Shown in pieces: positions 1 to 8,690 of a DNA stretch of 64,000 bases (position 1 is its first letter; each line of letters opens with the position of its first letter). Location of the stretch: positions 1 to 64,000 of the forward strand of contig NZ_JABFVK010000067.1 in NCBI RefSeq assembly GCF_013362815.1, written 5' to 3'. The DNA is from Hamadaea sp. (lineage in GTDB: Bacteria; Actinomycetota; Actinomycetes; Mycobacteriales; Micromonosporaceae). The translations under genes and the position numbers were made by a program. A model generated the notes under the pieces. That model did not search any database and was not told the DNA's origin. It saw only the letters and a program-made list of their open reading frames with translations.

Positions 1-930
1 TTCCCCAGCCACCCACAGGGGGATCGTGAGCGCCGCTTCGCGGAGCGAGCCGGACATGCCGGTCAGCGCGAGCCCGATGCCGACCATTCCCGCGCCGAGC
101 GCGCACACCACCAAAGCCGGTGTACGCAGCAGCCATTGCTGGAAGAGCAGCTGAACGACGACCACGACGAGCGGGTCGAGCGCCAGGAGCAGACCGTATT
201 GCAATGGGGTCGCGCCGACGGAGCTGAACACCACCGGCAGGCTGACCATGCTCTGCATGTGTACGGCGTAGAAGACGGCGGTCACCAGGGTGAAGCCGAC
301 GAGTGCCGGATCTCGCAACGCCGCGCCGAATCCAACATTTCGCCCAGCAGCCGTGCCCGATGGAGTGGCTGGCAATCGCAGCGCAAGAAGTCCGAAGAGG
401 ACGTTGACCGAGGCGTTCACCAGGAAAAGCACGAAGAACGCCCGCGAAGCGAGCAGCCCACCGAGTACGCAGGCGACCATGCGGCTGACGTTCATCACGA
501 GGTAGAGCAGCCCGAGCGCCCGCTTGCGATGATCACCCGGAACGACGTCGGTCAGGTACGCCTGCACCGCCGGCCGATAGAGGTCGAAGGTCAGACCGGT
601 GGCGAAAGCGAGCGCGCAGGTCCACAGCAGACCGTGCACGCCCCCGATCGCCACGTACGCCCCCGCCGCCCCGAACGCGCTCGCGACGATGACGAGGCGG
701 CGGCCGAGCCGGTCGGCCAGCCAGCCGCCGAGCGGCATCGACAGCGTCCAGCCCAATCCGAACGCCGTCATCACGGTCGCGGCCTCGGCCGCGGTGAAGC
801 GCCGGTCCGCGACCAGCCAGAAGGTGAGGAACGGCACGGCGAAGAAGCCCAAGCGGGCCAGGCCGACACCGCTCATCAAGCCCCAGAAGGCACGCGGGAG
901 GCCGCCGAACCGGCGCTGCCACCACTTCAT
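1..930 (-). CDS. MFS transporter (3' end beyond window)
   Basis: Reading the minus strand from the ATG at 930 gives an uninterrupted frame of 310 residues that runs off the left edge, so the C-terminus is missing. It begins MKWWQRRFGGLPRAFWG and has successive hydrophobic segments. The sequence GGWLADRLGRRLVIV after the second membrane segment is the major facilitator superfamily motif A. Its ATG overlaps the TGA of the ATP-grasp gene by one base (TGATG), so the two are translationally coupled. A likely role is export of, or immunity to, the product of the coupled ligase; that is inference from gene pairing. Confidence 0.85.
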   Translation of the reverse strand, partial: MKWWQRRFGGLPRAFWGLMSGVGLARLGFFAVPFLTFWLVADRRFTAAEAATVMTAFGLGWTLSMPLGGWLADRLGRRLVIVASAFGAAGAYVAIGGVHGLLWTCALAFATGLTFDLYRPAVQAYLTDVVPGDHRKRALGLLYLVMNVSRMVACVLGGLLASRAFFVLFLVNASVNVLFGLLALRLPATPSGTAAGRNVGFGAALRDPALVGFTLVTAVFYAVHMQSMVSLPVVFSSVGATPLQYGLLLALDPLVVVVVQLLFQQWLLRTPALVVCALGAGMVGIGLALTGMSGSLREAALTIPLWVAGE

Positions 931-2186
931 CAGGCCTCGACCTCGATCTCGTACCGCTCGGTCACGAGGTCCATCAGCGCCAGCACTTCCTGCGGCGTGT
1001 CGCCGTGCAGCCAGGCGTACCCGGCGAGGCCGCCCCACTGTCCGGACCCGGTCAGCCCGCCCTCGCCGCCGACCTGTGTGACGACGCTCGCGTCGACCAC
1101 ACCCGGCTGCGCGAGCACCTCGTCCCGGCTCGCGATGTGCACGACCCGGCCCGGCGGCACGTAAGGCCCCGCCCAGCCCCAGGCCCCGGGCTCCGGGCGA
1201 GGCTCGACGCGCACCGGCTCACCGGCCCCGAACCGGCCGAGCATCTCCGGCACGTTCACGTGGTACGCGTGAAGCAGCGCGTGCTGAATGCCGCCGCCGC
1301 CCGGCCGAGCGGCGATCTCACCGAGCAGCCAGCGGCCTTCGGTGTCGAGGTAGATCTCGGCGTGCGTGAAGCCCTCGTGGATGCCGAGTGCTCGGGCGGC
1401 CTGTTCGGCCAGGTCGGCGACGGCCATGCCCTCGGGCGCAGCCGGGTCGAGCAGCACCGAGCCGAGCGTGCCACCCATTCCGCGCAGCGGCGGGACGTTG
1501 TAGCGGCCCGGGATCTGATAGATCGAGTCGCCGCCGGACCAGAAGGCGTCGCAGTGGTATTCGTTCCGGATCCGCACGAACTGTTCCACGACGAAGCCAC
1601 CCTGGTCGTCGAGCGGCTGGAAGGCCGGCTCGGCCCGGAAGAACGCCGAGGCGTCCAGCCGGCGGGTGAAGATCTCGGCCCGCATCCGCTCCAGGTCCAG
1701 CCGGTCCCGGATCACGTGGGTGTTGGTCGACCCGAAGCCGGTGAGCGGCTTGACGACGACCGGGAAGCCGCCGAGTTCCGCGGCGGCGGCCGGGATCTCC
1801 GCGGCCTCGTGCACGACCCGGTGGGCCGCGACCGGGACGCCTGCTGCGTGGAGGACCGACTTCATCACCGCCTTGTCGGTGAACCGCACGGCTTCGGCCG
1901 TGGCCTGGCCCGGCAGGTTGAGCAGGTCGCGCAGGAATCCGGCGGCGACCATCGCGCCCTCCCACAAGGTGGCCACGGCGTCGATCCGGCCGCGCACCTC
2001 CTGGGCCAATGCGGCCAACTCGGTGAAGTCGGTCCAATGAGTCACCGACCGGATCGGATAAGGCGGGTTCTGCGCGGCACGCAGCGCCGCGTTCGGCTTG
2101 GACAGGCAGACGACGACCTCGTGACCGGCGGCCATCAGCGCCTGCTCCATCACCGCGGTGTGGTTGGACAGGACGAGCACCCTCAT
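930..2186 (-). CDS. ATP-grasp domain carboxylate-amine ligase-like protein
   Basis: 418 residues. The N-terminus (MRVLVLSNHTAVMEQAL) resembles the pre-ATP-grasp fold. The middle shows the ATP-grasp lysine strand GFPVVVKPLTGFGSTN, the EQFV segment, and a metal-binding end GRWLLGEIAARPGGGG. ATP-grasp ligases join a carboxylate to an amine through an acyl-phosphate. Free-standing members coupled to an exporter often make small peptides (BacD-type) or peptide-like metabolites, but the substrates cannot be read here. An AGGGGAGA ribosome site lies before the ATG at 2186. It is followed without a gap by the MFS gene. Confidence 0.85.
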   Translation of the reverse strand: MRVLVLSNHTAVMEQALMAAGHEVVVCLSKPNAALRAAQNPPYPIRSVTHWTDFTELAALAQEVRGRIDAVATLWEGAMVAAGFLRDLLNLPGQATAEAVRFTDKAVMKSVLHAAGVPVAAHRVVHEAAEIPAAAAELGGFPVVVKPLTGFGSTNTHVIRDRLDLERMRAEIFTRRLDASAFFRAEPAFQPLDDQGGFVVEQFVRIRNEYHCDAFWSGGDSIYQIPGRYNVPPLRGMGGTLGSVLLDPAAPEGMAVADLAEQAARALGIHEGFTHAEIYLDTEGRWLLGEIAARPGGGGIQHALLHAYHVNVPEMLGRFGAGEPVRVEPRPEPGAWGWAGPYVPPGRVVHIASRDEVLAQPGVVDASVVTQVGGEGGLTGSGQWGGLAGYAWLHGDTPQEVLALMDLVTERYEIEVEA

Positions 2187-2224
2187 CGGTTCTCCCCTCT
2201 TTCGGCACGTTCAGGACAACCGCT

Positions 2225-2241
2225 AAAACGTAATATGTTTT
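2225..2241. promoter_or_regulatory. Imperfect palindrome upstream of ATP-grasp gene
   Basis: AAAAC and GTTTT arms flank a TA-rich centre, with 14 of 16 symmetric positions matching. It lies 39 bases upstream of the ATP-grasp start in otherwise GC-rich DNA and contains TAATAT, which could serve as a -10 box. It may be a repressor operator and promoter for the ligase-exporter pair. No regulator gene is adjacent. Confidence 0.4.
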
Positions 2242-2372
2242 CGAGGTCGCCTCCCTCCTCCGTTCGTACACATGTTCGGGTAGGCTGTACGCTTCCACAT
2301 CGGGACTTGGGGGGATATGCCTTGCTCTATGTGACGAGCGTCGTCCGGACACATGTCGTGCCGAAAGGAGCG

Positions 2373-2759
2373 ATGCGGCGGCTGGCCCTGCGGTTTCCCG
2401 GGCGGCTCACCGCGACGTGGTGGCCCGAATCCGATCGGCCGCTGCTCGTCGCCGAGGTGGAGGATCCGATCCTCGCCCGGCTACGACCCTGGTTCGCCCG
2501 CCAGCTCGACGACCATCTGGAGATCCCCCGCCACCCCGACGCCCACGTACGCTCGGGGCTGCGGCAGGCGTACCTCCACATCGGACACACTCGGGTGGGC
2601 CGGGCGGTGGTGGCCGAGCGCCGCTGGCTCGCCGAGCGGTCGTGCACGGTCGGCCTGCTGTCCAGCGGGCTGACCAGCGATCGCTGGACGATCGGGGCAC
2701 AGTTCGCGGTGCTGCTCGACCTCGGGCACGCGGTCGCCGCCGAAGTCCCGATCTGCTAG
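2373..2759 (+). CDS. Hypothetical protein (128 aa)
   Basis: A short protein beginning MRRLALRFPGRL and ending in VAAEVPIC, with no family I recognise and no membrane segment. Coding character is supported by high third-position G+C, convergent packing against the next gene and absence of a better overlapping frame. The start is uncertain: ATG 2373 has AGGAG only two bases upstream, GTG 2358 is in frame just before it, and upstream in-frame TTG/GTG codons near 2321-2333 follow a GGGGGG run. Its TAG at 2757-2759 shares the CTAG tetramer with the TAG of the convergent gene. Confidence 0.6.
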   Translation: MRRLALRFPGRLTATWWPESDRPLLVAEVEDPILARLRPWFARQLDDHLEIPRHPDAHVRSGLRQAYLHIGHTRVGRAVVAERRWLAERSCTVGLLSSGLTSDRWTIGAQFAVLLDLGHAVAAEVPIC

Positions 2760-3289
2760 CCCGCCCGGTTTTTGAGGTCGTCCATCATCTCGGCGTACTC
2801 GCGGCGTACGTCGTCGGGGTCGAGCGGCGGCTGCCGGTCCAACCGCCACAGCATCATCTCGATGAGGGCGTTGAGGTTCCGCCCCTCGATCTCGGCCCGG
2901 GCCACCAGGCGCGCCATCAGCCGGGGCGGCAGGCTGATCGAGGTGACTTCCTTCGCCTTGTCCCGGGCCGGCAGCTCCCGCGGCAGGAGGTCGGTCAGCG
3001 CTTCGTCCAATGTGGGCGGTAGACCGCGTTGTTCGAGCACTCGCGGTTCGGACTCGGCGTACATGCGAGCCAGCTGAGCGCCCTTACGGCGGCGCAGGAC
3101 GCCGAGCGCCTCGTCGTCGGTCACCGGCCCCCGGCCGGGTTCGTACGCCAGCGCGCCGGTCTCGCCGGGCAGTGCCACCTCGTCCGGGACGGCCACGATG
3201 TACCTGGGATCCAGCGAGGTCGGATCGCCCGGCTTCAGCTGGACCTTGCGGTAACCCTTGGCACGTTCCCCGTCTGCCATACGCCCCAT
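2756..3289 (-). CDS. Hypothetical protein with C-terminal ribbon-helix-helix-like segment
   Basis: 177 residues from ATG 3289; an internal ATG at 3280 (MADGERAKGYRK) is an equally good start. The charged N-terminal half describes no known domain. Residues about 115-150 (TSISLPPRLMARL then EGRNLNALIEMMLWRL) look like the strand-helix-helix of ribbon-helix-helix DNA-binding proteins or of antitoxin-like proteins. No toxin gene is adjacent. It ends tail to tail with the 2373 gene, the two stop codons overlapping in CTAG. Confidence 0.7.
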   Translation of the reverse strand: MGRMADGERAKGYRKVQLKPGDPTSLDPRYIVAVPDEVALPGETGALAYEPGRGPVTDDEALGVLRRRKGAQLARMYAESEPRVLEQRGLPPTLDEALTDLLPRELPARDKAKEVTSISLPPRLMARLVARAEIEGRNLNALIEMMLWRLDRQPPLDPDDVRREYAEMMDDLKNRAG

Positions 3290-3364
3290 CGTATAGACAT
3301 GCGCGGGGGCGTTTCCGCCGTGCGTTGCGGCGCGGTGTCGGACCCGGATGGTTGACTGGGAGCC

Positions 3365-4432
3365 ATGAGACTGCCGCTCACGCCGCCGCTGGAGCCCATG
3401 CTCGCCACCGCCGTCCCGGAGATTCCCGTGGCCGAGGGGATGAGCTACGAACCCAAGTGGGACGGCTTCCGATGCATCGTCTTCCGGGACGGCGACGAGG
3501 TTGCCCTGGCCAGCCGGGGCGGCAAGGACTTCACGCGCTACTTCCCCGAGGTCATCGACCAGGTCAAGGCGCAGCTACCGGAGCGCTGCGTCGTCGACTG
3601 CGAACTCGTGGTCATCCGGCGCGAAGAGGGCAAGCTGCCGCGCCTCGACTTCGAGCTGCTCGCGCAACGGATTCACCCGGCCGCGAGCCGCGTCCGCAAG
3701 CTCGCTGAGGAGACTCCGGCCGAGATGGTGGCCTTCGACCTCCTCGCGATCGGCGACGAGGACCTCACCCAGACGCCCTTTCCCGAACGCCGGGCTCGGC
3801 TGGAGGCCGAGCTGTCGGGCGTACGCCCCCCGGTTCACGTCACGCCGTTGACAACCGACCCCGAGACGGCGCGCCGCTGGTTCGTTGAGTTCGAGGGAGC
3901 CGGTCTCGACGGGCTGATCGCCAAGCCGGCCGACCTGCTCTACGTGCCGAACAAGCGGCTCATGCGCAAGATCAAGCACGCCCGGACGCTCGACGCCGTC
4001 GTCGCGGGATTCCGCTGGCACAAGTCCGGCCCGATCGTGGGATCGCTGCTGCTCGGCCTCTACGACGACGACGGTCTGCTGCACTCGATCGGGGTGACGT
4101 CCGCCTTCTCCGCCGCGCGCCGCAAGGAGCTGCTGGACGAGATCGCCGAGCTGCGCGATCCGGCCGAGCACCCGTGGCTCGACCCGAAGGAGGGCCAGCG
4201 CCTGCCGTCGGCCCCCAACCGGTGGAACTCGACCAAGGACACCTCGTGGGAGCCGCTCGCGCCGAACTGGGTGGTCGAGATCGGCTTCGACGCGATGGAG
4301 GGCGACCGGCTGCGGCATACCGGGCAGTTCGTGCGCTGGCGGCCGGAGCGCGACCCCCGGTCCTGCACCTATGAGCAGCTCGACCGCCCGATCCGGCTGG
4401 ACGTCGAAGAGGTCCTCGCGAGCGGCAAGTAG
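3365..4432 (+). CDS. ligC: ATP-dependent DNA ligase, LigC type
   Basis: 355 residues, the usual LigC length. The adenylation motif I is KWDGFR near residue 36, where the lysine receives AMP. Motif III/IV-like segments (VVDCELVV, AFDLLAIG) and the lysine pairs GLIAKPAD and MRKIKHARTLDAVVAGF of motifs IV-V follow, then an OB-fold domain. It seals nicked DNA; in mycobacteria LigC backs up LigD in non-homologous end joining and acts in excision repair. A GGGAG ribosome site precedes the ATG. A LigD-type polymerase lies about 3 kb away, which supports a shared repair role. Confidence 0.95.
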   Translation: MRLPLTPPLEPMLATAVPEIPVAEGMSYEPKWDGFRCIVFRDGDEVALASRGGKDFTRYFPEVIDQVKAQLPERCVVDCELVVIRREEGKLPRLDFELLAQRIHPAASRVRKLAEETPAEMVAFDLLAIGDEDLTQTPFPERRARLEAELSGVRPPVHVTPLTTDPETARRWFVEFEGAGLDGLIAKPADLLYVPNKRLMRKIKHARTLDAVVAGFRWHKSGPIVGSLLLGLYDDDGLLHSIGVTSAFSAARRKELLDEIAELRDPAEHPWLDPKEGQRLPSAPNRWNSTKDTSWEPLAPNWVVEIGFDAMEGDRLRHTGQFVRWRPERDPRSCTYEQLDRPIRLDVEEVLASGK

Positions 4433-4471
4433 GCTCACGGGGTCGACGTCGATCACCGGGAGGGACCCCAC

Positions 4472-5974
4472 GTGCGCCGGATCGTGCTGTTGGTAGTGGC
4501 CGCGCTGTTCTCGGCCGCCTGCTTCCTGCCGGGAGGCCTCGGCGGTTCCGACGAAGGGGCCGCGCCTTCGCCGACGAAGGACGGCATCTGGACGCCCTGC
4601 ACCGACGAGGCTCGCAAGATCTATCCGCAGGCCTCGCGCAGCTTCCAGTACCACTGCGCCAAGGTCGACGTCCCCAAGGACTGGGCGAAGCCGGACGGCC
4701 CGAAGATCCAGATCTCGCTGATCCGCGCCCGCATCGGCAGCCAGACCGATCGCATCGGATCGCTGCTGGTCAACCCGGGCGGTCCGGGCGGGTCCGGTGT
4801 GGACACCGCGGTCTATCTGACCAGCGCGCTGCCGGTCGAGGTGCTCCGCCGGTTCGACCTCGTCGGCTTCGACCCGCGCGGGGTCGGCCGGTCCGCCCCG
4901 ATCAAGTGCATGACCGACGAAGACCTCGACGCGTCGTTCGGCTCCGAACCCGACCCGGTCGAGCAGTCACAGTTCGACCAGATCGTGACGCTGACCAAGC
5001 GGATGGACGCGGGCTGCAAGAAGGAGTACGGCGACGACCTCAAGCTCTACGGCACCGTGCAGGCGGCCAAGGACATCGACGCCATCCGGCAGGCCGTCGG
5101 CGACGAGAAACTCACCTACCTGGGCTACTCCTACGGCACGCTGCTCGGTGCGACCTACGCCCAGCTGTTCCCGAAGAACATCCGGGCGATGGTGCTCGAC
5201 GGCGCGGTCGACCCGACGATGAGTTCCGTCGAGGCGAGCGAGTCCCAGGCCAAGGGCTTCGAGCGCGCCTTCACGAACTTCGACTCGTGGTGCAAGAACC
5301 ACACGTCGCGCTGCTCGATCGCGCCGGACGCCCGGGGCGCGATCACCAAGGCGCTGGACGAGGCGCGGGCCAACCCGGTGACCTACGAGGGACGCAAGGC
5401 CACCTCCGGCTGGGTGTTCTACGCCGTCATCTCGGCTCTGTACACAAAGGACCGGTGGACCGATCTGTCCGACGCCATCGACTCCCTGCACGACGGGGAC
5501 GCCGAGCAGGTGTTCGACCTGGCCGACGCGTACGCCGAACGCACCCCCGGGGGCAGTTACAGCAACCTCTTCGACGCGAACGCCGCCGTGAACTGCACCG
5601 ACGACGAGGCGCCGCCGAGCCTCACCGAGATCCGGTCCCTGCAATCGCAGTGGCGCGCGAAGTATCCGCTGTTCGGAGCGCCGCTCGCGATCGGTTCGAT
5701 GACGTGTTCGCTCTGGTCCGGCGGCCGCGACCCGGTCCCGACCGGGAAGGCGATCGGCGCGCCGCCCATCGTGGTGGTGGGCACCAAGGGCGACCCGGCC
5801 ACTCCCTACGAGCAGACGCCGGCCCTGGCGAACATGCTGGGCGTCGGGCACGTGCTGACCTGGGAGGGCGAGGGGCATACGGCGTACCCGGAGACTTCGT
5901 GCATCTCGAGCGCCGTCAACGCGTACCTGATCAACCTGACCGTCCCCGCCGACGGCAAGACCTGCCCCGCCTAG
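4472..5974 (+). CDS. Secreted alpha/beta hydrolase, tripeptidyl aminopeptidase family lipoprotein
   Basis: 500 residues from GTG 4472 with GGGAGGG upstream. The N-terminus is a lipoprotein signal ending in the lipobox SAAC. The oxyanion segment NPGGPGGSG, the DPRGVGRS strand, the nucleophile elbow GYSYG (Ser) and the C-terminal GEGHTAYPETSC with the catalytic His match the TAP-like (S33) family of actinobacterial secreted peptidases such as SlpD/SlpE and CaeA-like esterases. It probably trims peptides or esters outside the cell membrane. It appears to be a single-gene unit, followed by a palindromic repeat. Confidence 0.9.
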   Translation: MRRIVLLVVAALFSAACFLPGGLGGSDEGAAPSPTKDGIWTPCTDEARKIYPQASRSFQYHCAKVDVPKDWAKPDGPKIQISLIRARIGSQTDRIGSLLVNPGGPGGSGVDTAVYLTSALPVEVLRRFDLVGFDPRGVGRSAPIKCMTDEDLDASFGSEPDPVEQSQFDQIVTLTKRMDAGCKKEYGDDLKLYGTVQAAKDIDAIRQAVGDEKLTYLGYSYGTLLGATYAQLFPKNIRAMVLDGAVDPTMSSVEASESQAKGFERAFTNFDSWCKNHTSRCSIAPDARGAITKALDEARANPVTYEGRKATSGWVFYAVISALYTKDRWTDLSDAIDSLHDGDAEQVFDLADAYAERTPGGSYSNLFDANAAVNCTDDEAPPSLTEIRSLQSQWRAKYPLFGAPLAIGSMTCSLWSGGRDPVPTGKAIGAPPIVVVGTKGDPATPYEQTPALANMLGVGHVLTWEGEGHTAYPETSCISSAVNAYLINLTVPADGKTCPA

Positions 5975-5990
5975 CCCCCTTGTCCTTCTG

Positions 5991-6072
5991 GTTGATCATG
6001 AACTTACGGTCCTGCTCGACGGCGTGTCGGCGTCCTTAGGCCCGTGATCAACTCCCCAAGGTAATGATCAAC
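5991..6072. repeat. GTTGATCATGAAC-family palindromic element, copy D1
   Basis: Starts GTTGATCA (5991-5998) and ends TGATCAAC (6065-6072), with an inner GTGATCAAC at 6044-6052. It fills the gap between two convergent genes. The terminal TGATCA provides the TGA stop of the sulfotransferase (bases 6068-6070 on the minus strand). The left part, GTTGATCATGAACTTACGGT then GGCGTGTCGG, closely matches the ends of the larger element at 29271-29459. Confidence 0.75.
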
Positions 6073-7036
6073 GAGGCGTGAGCCGGCTCGTCAGGTCCCG
6101 TACGCGCTGCCGGACCAGCCGCGCCCGCCGCTCGGAATCGGCGACGGCGTACCGCAGGCGCTGGCCAAGTCGTGGTGAAGGGCAGTCGGACGGCTCGTAA
6201 CCCAGCGCGGTCAACCGGCCCCGGAGGACCGACTCGCACAGGGCGATCTCGTCAGGCGTCAACCGGGTCCGCCAGGACCCGGTTCGAGCCTGGCCCACTG
6301 GCTGGTGCGTACGCGAGTGCCAGCGTTTGCCGGTCGGCACCGCGTCGGCAGCGATCTCCGACGGCCGGGTCATCGCCGGATCGAACTCCTCTCCCAGGTA
6401 CGCACACAGCTCCCGCAAAGTCCCGTCCGGATCCGCGACGAGGTCTTCGTATCGCAGCTCGTGATAGGAGTCGGCGGGCAGAGTGCGGGCCGCTCGGCGG
6501 GAGCAGTCGACCGCGTACGCCCACTGCGCGGCGAGCGACGCGATGTCCTTGCGGGTCTGCCAGGGCATCTCCTTCAACGAAGCGCAGCAGTCCCGGCCGT
6601 CGCGGACGATGGTGACCAGCTGCGCCGTCGGGAACAGCCGCCGGATCATGTCCACGTTGTTCACGTACGCCGGCCGCTTGTCACCCCAACGCGGCTTGCC
6701 GAACCGCTCGGCGTACGCCCGCAGCACGATCGCGAAGAGCGAGCCGAGGTCGGGCGGACCGTCGACGAGACGCGCCCGGATGTCTTCGGCGTCGAGCCGC
6801 AGATCCTGGAACTTCGACTGCGGCCGGTCGACGATCCAGCTCGCGAGCCGGGCGCGATTCGCCGTGAGACGCAGGTCGCCGAACGTACGCCGGGCCAGGT
6901 ACCCGGATAGCACGAACCGGTTCTCCGGCGGGATGGCGATCCGGGGATGCCGATGCAGCATGAGCTGCAGCATGGTGGTGCCCGAGCGAGGGCACCCCAT
7001 CACAAAGATCGGACGTTCCGTACCATTATCGGCCAT
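6068..7036 (-). CDS. Sulfotransferase family protein
   Basis: 322 residues. GCPRSGTT at residues 14-21 is the 5'-phosphosulfate-binding loop of PAPS-dependent sulfotransferases, and IVRDGRD with the following Ser (CASLKEM) matches the 3'-phosphate-binding region. The fold resembles the Sulfotransfer_3 group that modifies carbohydrates, lipids or proteins; the acceptor is unknown. GGGGG precedes the ATG. The stop codon is inside palindromic element D1. No sulfate activation genes are nearby. Confidence 0.9.
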   Translation of the reverse strand: MADNGTERPIFVMGCPRSGTTMLQLMLHRHPRIAIPPENRFVLSGYLARRTFGDLRLTANRARLASWIVDRPQSKFQDLRLDAEDIRARLVDGPPDLGSLFAIVLRAYAERFGKPRWGDKRPAYVNNVDMIRRLFPTAQLVTIVRDGRDCCASLKEMPWQTRKDIASLAAQWAYAVDCSRRAARTLPADSYHELRYEDLVADPDGTLRELCAYLGEEFDPAMTRPSEIAADAVPTGKRWHSRTHQPVGQARTGSWRTRLTPDEIALCESVLRGRLTALGYEPSDCPSPRLGQRLRYAVADSERRARLVRQRVRDLTSRLTPR

Positions 7037-7113
7037 TGCCCCCGAATTGTCGGCGACAAGCCTCGCCGCTCACTGGAAGCGCGCCCGATCCGCGTTAACA
7101 AAAAGTTCAAGAC

Positions 7114-8121
7114 TCACTCGGACGGCGTGCGCGCCCGGCTGGGCTGCACGCGCATCGGCTCGCCGGGCATCTTCGGATAGTCCGGCGGGTAGGGCTGCTC
7201 GACCGGATCAGCCGCCCACCACTCCATCAGGGTCTCCAACCCGAAGACTTCAGCCTCGCGGTCCGCCCACGGATCGCCCGACTCGGCCAGCCGCTTCGGC
7301 ACGGTACGCAGATCGAAGTCGTTCGGGTCGACGCCCCGCAGTTCCTCCCACGTCACCGGAGCACTGACCGTCGCCCGTTCGTTGGCCCGCAACGAGTACG
7401 CCGCCGCGATGGTCCGGTCCCGGCACATCTGGTTGAAGTCGATGAAGATGCGTTCGCCGCGCTCTTCCTTCCACCACGCCATCGTCACGCGCTCGGGGTG
7501 CCGCCGCTCCAGCTCCCGGCCGAAGGCGATGGCGGCATGCCTGGCCTCGATGAAGTCCCACTCCGGGCGTACGCGGACGAACAGGTGGATGCCCCGCCCG
7601 CCGGAAGTCTTCGGGTACGCCGTCAGCCCAGCCTCGGCGAACAACTCCCGCGCGAGGTACGCGACCTCGACCGCGTCGGAGAAGTCGGTACCCGGCTGGG
7701 GGTCGAGGTCGATCCGCAGCTCGTCCGGATGATCCGGCTTTTCGGAGCGCACCGGCCAGGGGTGGAACACGATGGTCCCCATCTGGGCCGCCCAGACGAG
7801 GTGCGCGACCTCGGTCGGGCACAACTCGATCGCCTTGCGCCCGCTCGGGAAGGTGATCTGGGCGGTCGTCAGCCAGTCCGGCGCCCCTCGTTCCGGTACG
7901 CGTTTCTGGTAGAACGCCTCGCCTTCGATGCCGTCGGGGAACCGCTGCAAGGTCGTCGGCCGGTCGCCGACGGCACGCAGCATCGCCTCCCCCACGGCCT
8001 GGTAATACTCGAAGACGTCCCGCTTGGTGTACCCCGCTCGCGGAAAAACGATCTTGTCAGGACTGCTCAGTCTTACGGATCGCTTACCGACCTCATACGT
8101 CTGCGCCTCGGCCTTGGGCAT
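7114..8121 (-). CDS. LigD-type DNA polymerase (PrimPol family)
   Basis: 335 residues corresponding to the polymerase domain of LigD without ligase or phosphoesterase domains. The metal-binding pair RIDLDPQPG (Asp138, Asp140), the [12 protein letters not shown] strand and a later IDFNQ aspartate are the catalytic signature. Such stand-alone enzymes (PolD1/PolD2 of mycobacteria) fill gaps, prefer ribonucleotides and act with LigC or Ku-LigD in repair. The start ATG is preceded by TAGCGT with six bases between, suggesting a leaderless transcript. The promoter region is shared with the divergent msrB, 29 bases apart. Confidence 0.93.
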   Translation of the reverse strand: MPKAEAQTYEVGKRSVRLSSPDKIVFPRAGYTKRDVFEYYQAVGEAMLRAVGDRPTTLQRFPDGIEGEAFYQKRVPERGAPDWLTTAQITFPSGRKAIELCPTEVAHLVWAAQMGTIVFHPWPVRSEKPDHPDELRIDLDPQPGTDFSDAVEVAYLARELFAEAGLTAYPKTSGGRGIHLFVRVRPEWDFIEARHAAIAFGRELERRHPERVTMAWWKEERGERIFIDFNQMCRDRTIAAAYSLRANERATVSAPVTWEELRGVDPNDFDLRTVPKRLAESGDPWADREAEVFGLETLMEWWAADPVEQPYPPDYPKMPGEPMRVQPSRARTPSE

Positions 8122-8150
8122 ACGGCGACGCTACCCCGTACCGTGAAGGC

Positions 8151-8543
8151 ATGGAGAAGATCTCGGAGGACGAGTGGCGTGTCCGGCTGAGCCCGGCGGA
8201 GTACCGCGTACTCCGTGAGGCGGGCACCGAACCGGCGTTCACCGGCGAGTACGTGGACACCAAGACCAAGGGCGTCTACCGCTGCCGGGCCTGCGGAGCC
8301 GAGCTGTTCAGCAGCGACACCAAGTTCGACTCGCATTGCGGCTGGCCCTCGTTCTACGACCCGAAGGACGCCGCCGTCACCCTGCGCGAAGACCGCTCGT
8401 TCGGCATGGTCCGCGTCGAGGTGCGCTGCGCCAACTGCGATTCCCACCTCGGGCACGTCTTCGAGGGCGAGGGCTACCCGACGCCGACCGACCAGCGGTA
8501 CTGCATCAACTCGATCAGCCTGACGCTGGAACCCGCCGAATAG
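8151..8543 (+). CDS. msrB: Peptide-methionine (R)-S-oxide reductase
   Basis: 130 residues, full length. Two zinc-binding CxxC pairs (Cys45/Cys48 and Cys93/Cys96), HCGWPSF and the catalytic Cys118 in [10 protein letters not shown] are all present. It repairs methionine-R-sulfoxide in proteins using thioredoxin. TACCGT lies six bases upstream of the ATG, and there is no ribosome site, so a leaderless mRNA is likely. It is divergent from the LigD-type polymerase gene; both could be stress repair functions. Confidence 0.97.
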   Translation: MEKISEDEWRVRLSPAEYRVLREAGTEPAFTGEYVDTKTKGVYRCRACGAELFSSDTKFDSHCGWPSFYDPKDAAVTLREDRSFGMVRVEVRCANCDSHLGHVFEGEGYPTPTDQRYCINSISLTLEPAE

Positions 8544-8564
8544 CCACTCATCGGACGCCTTCGT

Positions 8565-8666
8565 GATCGTCGGAAGCCGACGATCAACGCACGTATACGC
8601 CCACGATTGTCGGCTTCCGACGATCATGGAAGCACGCAGCCCCAAGAATGTCGGAAGCCGACGATC
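8565..8666. repeat. Three small GATC palindromes (family C)
   Basis: Units at 8565-8585, 8605-8625 and 8646-8666. The first is GATCGTCGG-aag-CCGACGATC with perfect nine-base arms; the second is in opposite orientation (loop ctt) with one arm mismatch; the third has a decayed left end. They sit between the convergent msrB and permease genes, spaced about 40 bases. The region 8544-8690 holds nothing else. Confidence 0.85.
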
Positions 8667-8690
8667 ATGAAAGCGCGAACGCGAAGACGC

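Noticed and set aside
1005-2759. 584-residue plus-strand frame
   Set aside because: Its first two thirds are the antisense of the ATP-grasp gene; only the last 128 residues after 2373 look like an independent gene.
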